A stretch of DNA of 64,000 bases, from assembly GCF_018403325.1 (NCBI RefSeq), contig NZ_BOSL01000006.1, positions 217,850-281,849 of the forward strand, in the 5' to 3' direction. This DNA is from Paenibacillus vini (lineage in GTDB: Bacteria > Bacillota > Bacilli > Paenibacillales > Paenibacillaceae). This document shows, in pieces, positions 43,854 to 51,300 of the stretch. Position 1 is the stretch's first letter, and every line of letters starts with the position of its first letter. The notes under the pieces were generated by a model. The model was not told where the DNA came from. It saw nothing but the letters and a program-made list of their open reading frames with translations, and did not search any database. Made by a program: the position numbers and the translations under genes.

Positions 43854-44756
43854 TTATGATCCAACATCAATCAGCGTTAAATGGAAACATTGATCCATGT
43901 TATTTTTCCGGAAAACACTTGGCGTGCACCCGGCCCAGGCCGCAAATTGGCGGCTAAAGCTCTGTACATTCTCATAGCCGACCCGGTACGCGATTTGCTC
44001 GATCGATTCGTTGCTGGTGACCAGCATATGCATCGCTTCCTGCTGTTTAAGCACCATGAGATATTCACGGGGAGGCATTCCGAACGCCTGCGTGAAGATA
44101 CGGTGACAATGTCTGCGGCTCATTCCGAAGCGACGGGAAATTTCCTCCAGCCAATCTCCGGTTGAGCTCGATTCGTCCTCATCCCGCCGCAGCACCCTTC
44201 CTTGTATTTCCCGGGCGATTCTCGTAGGGAGCTCGCTCTGGAAGGCGGTTTCTTGCTTATCTTTGGCAGCGGCAAAATAATCCTGCATATGTCCCAGTAT
44301 GGTATAGAGCTCCCGCAGGAGCGGTATCCGCGGACTATTTTCCTGATACAGGGTATTCATGATTCGTCGCATGGAAGGAACGAGGTTATCGTTTAACGGG
44401 TGACCCTGCGGATAGTAACTATGGTTGAGTGCGCCGATCAAATGGAGAAACGCGGTATCTTCAAGATCAAGATGGATATGCATCGTAAAAAAAGAGGCGT
44501 TGTCCGCCTGCCGCACTTGAAAATCATGCACCTGCATCGGAGATACAATGATAAGATCACCCGCTTGCTGCTCATATTCCTTTGATCCGAGGATCGCCGT
44601 TTGGCTTCCGTCCAGCACCAGCAGCATTTCAAGCATCATGTGATGCACATGCCGCCCGCAGATCCAACCTTTTTCCACGTGACGGGTATGAGGCGAGAAC
44701 AGGCATATTTCTGATCGGAAATGCGGGAACACTTTTTCGGGATAAATCGTGCTCAT
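43854..44756 (-). CDS. AraC-family transcriptional regulator
   Basis: A 300-residue regulator. The N-terminal cupin-type domain (about 30-110) contains RHVHHMMLEMLLVLDGSQTA and GDLIIVSPMQVHDF. The C-terminal double helix-turn-helix (about 195-290) contains GMSRRHCHRIFTQAFGMPPR and IAYRVGYENVQSFSRQFAAW. The ligand is unknown, probably a sugar or small molecule. AAAGGAGC precedes the start. It is divergent from an ABC exporter gene 160 bases away, its likely target. Confidence 0.88.
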   Translation of the reverse strand: MSTIYPEKVFPHFRSEICLFSPHTRHVEKGWICGRHVHHMMLEMLLVLDGSQTAILGSKEYEQQAGDLIIVSPMQVHDFQVRQADNASFFTMHIHLDLEDTAFLHLIGALNHSYYPQGHPLNDNLVPSMRRIMNTLYQENSPRIPLLRELYTILGHMQDYFAAAKDKQETAFQSELPTRIAREIQGRVLRRDEDESSSTGDWLEEISRRFGMSRRHCHRIFTQAFGMPPREYLMVLKQQEAMHMLVTSNESIEQIAYRVGYENVQSFSRQFAAWAGCTPSVFRKNNMDQCFHLTLIDVGS

Positions 44757-44918
44757 GTTGACTATCAGCTCCTTTATGTCCGATTTGGTTAAATGTTATG
44801 TAATAACGGGGCCGAATATGTTATAGAGAAAGCCGGGCAGGAGCCTTATACTAAACTCTGTCGTTCGACGGGATACACATACATATTACTATCATAAGGG
44901 ATAAAGCGGGTGAAACCT

Positions 44919-46697
44919 ATGGCAAAAACAGAATCAAATTTGGATTATTCCAAAGCATTTGAAACGGAGCAAGGAACCAGGATCAAACCGTTCAGCCTCC
45001 TCACCAGATTGTACAGGGACCATGTGAGCAAAGTGGCCTTATCGGCGCTTTATTATACAATCAAGCATTCGCCGACCTGGGTATTGTCGATCATTACCGC
45101 CAATATCATTAACATCGTAAGCTATCCGGATCGTCATTCGATGAGCGAGTTCTGGATCAACCTGGCGGTCATCGTCGTGCTGATCGTGCAGAACATTCCC
45201 ATGCATACGCTGCACATCAGTTACATCAGCAAAGCTGTCCGGCATGTAGAGGCGGGCCTCCGCAGCACGCTCGTTCGCAAAATGCAGCAACTGTCGCTCA
45301 GTTATCACGGAGACATGAATGCAGGGCGGCTTCAATCCAAAATACTGCGGGATGTCGAGGCTATCGATTTTCTTTCCCGGCAGATGCTGATGTCCATCAT
45401 CCCGGCGGCCATCAATTTAATTATTGTGATCGGGCTGACCCTGTACAATAGCTGGATCGTCGCGCTGTTCTTCTTGTTTATGGCGCCGACCTCGATTTTT
45501 CTGGTTCGTTTCTTCCGATCCAAAATGGCGCAGCGTAACCGGGATGTCCGCCAGAATATCGAGGAGATGTCCGGTAAAGTATCGGAGACCGTTGAAATGA
45601 TTCCGGTTACCCGGGCTCACGGGCTGGAGGATGTGGAAATCCGCAAAGTTGATATGGCGCTGCAAAATATCCGGGAACGCGGCCATCAACTCGACGTTGT
45701 CGAAGCCTATTTCGGTTCTTCCAGTTGGGTCGTTTTCCAGCTGTTCCAGGTCGGGTGTCTGTTCTTTACCGCCTTCCTGGCTCATCTGGGCTATATGGAA
45801 ATCGGGGATATCGTGATGTATCAGGGATTTTTTAATATGATTACGGGCTCTGTGAGTTCGATACTGAACGTGTACCCTAACTTGGTCAAGGGATTTGAGT
45901 CCCTGCATTCGGTAACGGAAGTGCTGCTGTCTCAAGAGACGGAAGAGTACAAAGGACGGCAGAAGCCCGACCAAATCGCCGGGGCGTATCGCTTCAAGGG
46001 CGTTAGCTTCCAGTATAAAGGCTCTGACCGCCATGTGCTCGATGACTTCTCGCTGGATGTGAAGCCGGGTGAAACCGTGGCCTTTGTCGGGGAATCGGGC
46101 TCTGGCAAGTCGACGATATTGAATCTGATTATAGGTTTTTATAAACCGCAGTCAGGTACAATTATGATCGACGGCATTCCGATGAGCGACCTCAGCATGA
46201 CGAGATACCGGCAGTCCTTGGCGATCGTGCTCCAGAACAATATCTTGTTCTCAGGCACCATCCGGGAGAATATTACGTACGGGCTGCCACATATATCCGA
46301 GGAAAAGATCCGGGAAGCGATCTGGATGGCCAACCTGCAGGATGTAATCGACGGCCTGCCGGACGGTCTGGAGACCTCGGTCGGTGAGCATGGCGGACGG
46401 CTGTCCGGCGGCCAGCGCCAGCGGATCGCCATCGCCCGCGCATTGATCCGCGATCCGCAGATCATCATTCTGGACGAAGCCACGTCCGCGCTCGATAATT
46501 TGTCGGAGCGCCATGTCCAGCAGGCGATGGAGCAGCTCATGCGGGGCAGAACGACGTTCATCGTCGCTCACCGTTTGTCGACCGTCAAGAACGCCGACCG
46601 GATCGTCGTCATGAAGAAAGGAAAAGTGGTGGAATCCGGCACGTATGATGAGCTATTAGCCTTGAAAGGCGAATTCTATAAACTGAAAAACTTATAA
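44919..46697 (+). CDS. ABC exporter, fused permease and ATPase (half-transporter)
   Basis: A 592-residue type IV ABC half-transporter. Six helices span about 45-320 (for example LAVIVVLIVQNIPMHTL, LYNSWIVALFFLFMA). The ATPase domain shows Walker A GESGSGKST, Q-loop VLQNNILFSGTI, signature LSGGQRQR, Walker B IIILDEATSALD and H-loop AHRLST. It should work as a homodimer exporting a lipid, peptide or drug. ATG 44919 is chosen; GTG 44910 is possible. Adjacent AraC regulator suggests inducible expression. Confidence 0.88.
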   Translation: MAKTESNLDYSKAFETEQGTRIKPFSLLTRLYRDHVSKVALSALYYTIKHSPTWVLSIITANIINIVSYPDRHSMSEFWINLAVIVVLIVQNIPMHTLHISYISKAVRHVEAGLRSTLVRKMQQLSLSYHGDMNAGRLQSKILRDVEAIDFLSRQMLMSIIPAAINLIIVIGLTLYNSWIVALFFLFMAPTSIFLVRFFRSKMAQRNRDVRQNIEEMSGKVSETVEMIPVTRAHGLEDVEIRKVDMALQNIRERGHQLDVVEAYFGSSSWVVFQLFQVGCLFFTAFLAHLGYMEIGDIVMYQGFFNMITGSVSSILNVYPNLVKGFESLHSVTEVLLSQETEEYKGRQKPDQIAGAYRFKGVSFQYKGSDRHVLDDFSLDVKPGETVAFVGESGSGKSTILNLIIGFYKPQSGTIMIDGIPMSDLSMTRYRQSLAIVLQNNILFSGTIRENITYGLPHISEEKIREAIWMANLQDVIDGLPDGLETSVGEHGGRLSGGQRQRIAIARALIRDPQIIILDEATSALDNLSERHVQQAMEQLMRGRTTFIVAHRLSTVKNADRIVVMKKGKVVESGTYDELLALKGEFYKLKNL

Positions 46698-46813
46698 GCA
46701 TTTCGATGTTCTGATCGGATTGAAGATTTAATATTTTCGGCAACTTTCCAGACCTTGGAAGCGTCTTTGATTTTGAATAGAGCCAATATAGATCTAAACA
46801 GGGGGCGATTCAA

Positions 46814-47905
46814 ATGAAAAGATGGGGAATCCGTGAAATTGTTTTAACCATGGCATTAGCTTTACTGCTCGGCGGGTGCAGCAGCGCCGACAGGTCCAGC
46901 AGCAATGATGCGGGGGCTTATGAAAGCTCGGCGACCAGCACTTCGAATCAGGCTGCGTCCGACTCTAAGGAGAGTCTGACGTCCGAAAGTCCGGCCGCCG
47001 ATACGGGAGGAAATGTCCCATCCGGAGAGACGGCGGCCGAATCGGAGCGCGCATCATCCGGTTTTCAGGGGACGGATTCGGCAGCCGGCCTGAATAAAAA
47101 ACTGATTTACCGGGCCAATGTAGTGATGGAAGTCAAGGACTACGGGAAGACGCAGTCGGAAATCCGCAATCTGATCACGCTGGCCGGCGGATACATTGTG
47201 GAATTTTCGGAAAATCAATCCCAGCATGAGCGTGGCGGCAATTTTATAATCAAAGTTCCGTCATCCGGATTTTCTTCTTTTCTGGACCGGTTGGAGCAGT
47301 TGAAGCCGGAATCTTTACAGCAGGGCATCCAGGGACAGGACGTTTCTGAAGAATATGTGGATTTGGAATCGCGTCTTAAAGTAAAACAGGCCATGGAGGC
47401 AAGATACCTCAAATTCGTGGAAGAGGCCACAAAAACGGCCCAACTGGTCGAATTCGTCAACGAACTGGAACGGATTCAGACGGAAATCGAGCAGATTAAA
47501 GGGAGAATGCGTTATATTGATAACAATGTTTCCTTCTCTACTATTGAAATCCGTTTGTATCAACCAATGGAGAAATCGATTATTAAACAGGACGAAGATA
47601 AAGAGCCTCTCTTCAAACGGGCTCAAAATGCTTTAAACGGAAGCATCGACGCCATCTCGGTTGTTCTTCAATGGCTTGTAGTCGTACTGTCCGGTGCTCT
47701 GCCATTATTGTTGATGGCCGCGCTGATTCTGGCCATCGTCTGGCCGATACGGAGAAGAAACCGGAGTCGCCGCAACCGCGCAAACTGGACCTCGGGACAA
47801 TCGATAGATAGAACCCCTTCTCTGCCTGGAGATACTGAAAGCAGAGAATCAACGGTTTCGTCACCGGAAACCACCGAAGAAGAGGATGGGCAGGAACCGA
47901 AGTGA
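46814..47905 (+). CDS. DUF4349 lipoprotein
   Basis: A 363-residue envelope protein. The signal ends in the lipobox LLGGC (Cys 22), followed by a Ser/Glu-rich spacer of about 70 residues. The DUF4349 domain (about 95-315) contains KLIYRANVVMEVKDYGKTQS and GGYIVEFSENQSQHERGGNF, with a coiled-coil stretch ELERIQTEIEQIKGRM and a C-terminal transmembrane helix (about 288-313), then a basic and acidic tail. Function unknown. AGGGGGCG precedes ATG. Confidence 0.87.
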   Translation: MKRWGIREIVLTMALALLLGGCSSADRSSSNDAGAYESSATSTSNQAASDSKESLTSESPAADTGGNVPSGETAAESERASSGFQGTDSAAGLNKKLIYRANVVMEVKDYGKTQSEIRNLITLAGGYIVEFSENQSQHERGGNFIIKVPSSGFSSFLDRLEQLKPESLQQGIQGQDVSEEYVDLESRLKVKQAMEARYLKFVEEATKTAQLVEFVNELERIQTEIEQIKGRMRYIDNNVSFSTIEIRLYQPMEKSIIKQDEDKEPLFKRAQNALNGSIDAISVVLQWLVVVLSGALPLLLMAALILAIVWPIRRRNRSRRNRANWTSGQSIDRTPSLPGDTESRESTVSSPETTEEEDGQEPK

Positions 47906-47907
47906 TG

Positions 47908-47945
47908 AAACGGAACGAAAGGGCATCCTTTCGTTCCGTTTTTTT
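47908..47945 (+). terminator. terminator after the DUF4349 gene
   Basis: A perfect 15-pair stem, AAACGGAACGAAAGG with CCTTTCGTTCCGTTT, closes a four-base loop and runs into T. Between it and 48055 nothing but AT-rich sequence is seen. Confidence 0.93.
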
Positions 47946-48054
47946 CATTTGTATTAATTTGTGCTTTATTGAAAAATGATAGAATATAGAATGTCGGAAT
48001 TTATCGAAGGAAAGATTGTTTGAAATAATATGATATATTTCTCATATTCGTTAG

Positions 48055-48083
48055 TTGACAAGCTTTTTTTTTTGAAATATATT
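48055..48083 (+). promoter_or_regulatory. sigma-A promoter of the adhesin gene
   Basis: TTGACA (48055-48060), 17-base spacer containing a run of ten T, then TATATT (48078-48083). Transcription should begin near 48090, giving a leader of about 300 bases that contains the riboswitch. Confidence 0.8.
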
Positions 48084-48152
48084 GAAACCATCATAGGAAT
48101 GATTAATCTACATAATTCGGATTAACTAGAGCTTGGGACCTTTTAACTAGAA

Positions 48153-48246
48153 ATTGAATATTTGGCACACTAATCGAAAGATTAGGTCGCAAAGCCTTGG
48201 AGTCTAACAATCTTTGGGATTAATGACCGTCCGGCTGCATAACAAT
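48153..48246 (+). promoter_or_regulatory. GEMM-I (c-di-GMP-I type) riboswitch aptamer upstream of the adhesin
   Basis: The core features of the GEMM-I aptamer are present in order: GGCACAC (48164-48170), a P2 hairpin TAATC-GAAA-GATTA with the GAAA tetraloop (48171-48184), TCGCAAAGCC (48187-48196), a P3 arm, and GACCGTCCGGCTGC near the 3' end. P1 can form between ATTGAATAT (48153-48161) and ATAACAAT (48239-48246). It departs from the commonest GGCAAACC form, and I cannot tell c-di-GMP from cyclic GMP-AMP preference. The 3' end overlaps the terminator that follows. Confidence 0.75.
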
Positions 48247-48279
48247 GAATTAATCATTGTCTGTGTAGCCGGTTTTTTT
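48231..48279 (+). terminator. riboswitch-controlled terminator in the adhesin leader
   Basis: CCGGCTGCATAACAATGA pairs with TCATTGTCTGTGTAGCCGG with two small interruptions, followed by TTTTTTT (48273-48279). Its 5' arm includes the aptamer's last segment and P1 3' strand, so the aptamer and terminator cannot form together. Ligand binding should therefore allow read-through. Confidence 0.82.
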
Positions 48280-48371
48280 ATTTTCCTATGTTCTCAGCGG
48301 TTCCAATCCGTGAGAAATAGATGCTCCACAGTAAGGAGGGTAGAAACTAGTGTCTGAAAGGGAGGAATTCC

Positions 48372-48383
48372 ATGAAAAATTGA
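48372..48383 (+). other. three-codon leader ORF (M-K-N-stop) before the adhesin
   Basis: ATG AAA AAT TGA is preceded by AAAGGGAGGAA, as strong as the site of the real gene. Its TGA leads straight into the adhesin's ribosome binding site TGAGGAGGAA. A ribosome stopping here would sit on or beside that site, so it could tune initiation by reinitiation or occlusion. It could also be chance. Confidence 0.3.
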
Positions 48384-48393
48384 GGAGGAACCT

Positions 48394-51300
48394 ATGAAAC
48401 GCGGGTTAAAGATTGTAGTATCTTGGTTATGTTTGTTTTCACTTTTAATTAGTCCTTTGACAGCTTCTGGAGCAGGGACGACTTCGGGCGATCCGGTCTG
48501 GCCTAATCCCGGTGCAATTCAATTAAGCAAAACGGCAGAACCTACAGGCAAGTCGGGCGAGTGGAAAATCACGCTCAAAGCCGAGGGGAAAAACCTCAGA
48601 ACGAGTTCTGACGTGGTGCTGGTGATTGATAAGTCGGGAAGCATGAATGAAAAAGAAAACAAAAAAAGCCCGACAAGGTTGGAAAAAGCCAAAGAAGCGG
48701 CTAATAAGTTCGTCGAGAACCTGCTTCAGAAAGATGCCGAAACTAGAATCGCCGTGGTTTCCTTTAATAGTGAGGCTAAACTGAATGCTGACTTTTATGG
48801 TCCTAATAATAAGACCAAAGTAAATGATGCTATTAATAGCATCACCGCTAGTGGCGGAACTAACATTCAGGCTGGATTGCAAATGGCTAGAAACCAATTG
48901 TCGACCAGCACAGCTAAGAATAAGTTGATCGTTCTCCTCAGTGATGGGAAACCGACTTATAGCTTTAAAGGAACCAGTGCCACAAAATTTAATTGGTCCG
49001 AAAATAGTTATGGATTCGCCATCAATGCCTTTGACTATGGGAAGAGACTAGGCAGTGGTGGAGATTTTACCTTTGAAGACTATGATTGTTATTGGGATTG
49101 GTTCGTTCAAAAGTGTAAGAATGATTCCTACAAAATTAACAACTATAAAATTTCTGATAACGGAATTGGCACGATTTCCGAAGCGAAAATTGCTAAAGAC
49201 AAAGGACTTAAAATCTTTTCCGTAGGACTCGACGTGTCTAATGACAGCAGCGCGATTAAAGTGTTAAAAGACATTCAGAGCGAGGGCTATTATTCAGGAA
49301 GTAGTGAGGACCTAGTCAAAATCTTCCGTGAGATGGCCGGAAAAATTTCTTTTGCGGCTCAAGACGCAAAAGTCATTGATCCTATGGGTGATATGTTCAA
49401 CCTCAAGCTGAAGGGTGCGGTTATCAGCCCTGATGATTACTCAGTATCTCAGGGTACGGTTACTTGGGACTCTTTGACTGAGAAGTTTACTTGGAACGTA
49501 GGGAATATCGCGGAAGGCGATCCTGCAATATTTACCTACACAGTTGTAATGGATCAATCTAAAAACCCGGTTTCTGATGTCCTCTATCCTACGAACGGGA
49601 CGACCACGATTGAGTACAAGGACGTAAATAATCGGAACGTTTCGAAGGAATTTGAGGTGCCGAAAGTAAGTATCGGTAAAGGTTCCATCCTCATGAAGGG
49701 CTATAAAGTCAATGCGAACGGCAAACCAATCAATGCCGAAGGCGTTGAAGTGGAGGCTCCGGAATTCGCAGAAGCACTATATAGCGAGTATTACAAGGAT
49801 CAAAATGGCAAGGAAGCTTTCCCAATGGGCTCAACACATTCTGTAACGGCAAAAGTGGTTGAGAAATTCCGGCATAAAGTGGGAGAGAGTCCAAGTAGTA
49901 TCACTCTTACTGTAACAAATCCTAACCCAGTCATTTGGTTCGGTTACGAGAAAGCCGTTGAACAGAATCTTTCGATAAAGTATCTGGAAAAATATTCAGG
50001 TAAGCAACTGAAGGATCCAGATACTACTAAACAAGGCTATCCTGGATCAAAAGTATCGTTGGAAGCTTTAACCGTTGAAGGCTACAGCGTAGTTGGACCG
50101 GATAAAGTGGACTATACTTTTACAGCTGAACCGAATCAGGAGTACATTTTCTACTACACGGCGAACGAGCAAAGCGTGCAAGTGCAGTACCTGGAAGAAG
50201 GAACGAACAAGGAATTGGCCGGGCCTGATACCAAACCAGGCAAGACTGGACAAACGCTGAAGCTGGAAGCCAAAACGATTGCGGGCTACACCGTAGTCGG
50301 CGAAACGACGGTGGACTACAAGCTGGGCGTAGAAAACGCGCCGCACATCTTCTACTACACGGCGAACGAGCAAGACATCACCGTGAAGTACTTAGACCGT
50401 GCGACGGGTGACAAACTTGCCGAACCAAGTAATATGCCAGGAGTTACCGGTAAAAAGGTAACACTCGAAGCGGTAGAGGTAACGGGCTACACCCCGGAAA
50501 ACGAAACGTTCGAGTACACGGTACAACCTGAAGGTAACGAGTATATTTTCTACTACACAGCCAATGAGCAAAGCGTGCAAGTGCAGTACCTGGAAGAAGG
50601 AACGAACAAGGAATTGGCCGGGCCTGATACCAAACCAGGCAAGACTGGACAAACGCTGAAGCTGGAAGCCAAAACGATTGCGGGCTATACCGTAGTCGGC
50701 GAAACGACGGTGGACTACAAGCTGGGCGTAGAAAACGCACCGCACATCTTCTACTACACGGCGAACGAGCAAGACATCACCGTGAAGTACGTAGACCGTG
50801 CGACAGGCGACAAACTTGCCGAACCAAGTAATGTGCCAGGAGTTACCGGTAAAAAGGTAACACTCGAAGCGGTAGAGGTAACGGGCTACACCCCGGAAAA
50901 CGAAACGTTCGAGTACACGGTACAACCTGAAGGTAACGAGTACATTTTCTACTACACGGCGAACGAGCAAAGCGTGCAAGTGAAGTACCTGGAAGAAGGA
51001 ACGAACAAGGAATTGGCCGGGCCTGATACCAAACCAGGCAAGACTGGACAAACGCTGAAGCTGGAAGCCAAAACGATTGCGGGCTACACCGTAGTCGGCG
51101 AAACGACGGTGGACTACAAGCTGGGCGTAGAAAACGCGCCGCACATCTTCTACTACACGGCGAACGAGCAAGACATCACCGTGAAGTACGTAGACCGTGC
51201 GACGGGTGACAAACTTGCCGAACCAAGTAATGTGCCAGGAGTTACCGGTAAAAAGGTAACACTCGAAGCGGTAGAGGTAACGGGCTACACCCCGGAAAAC

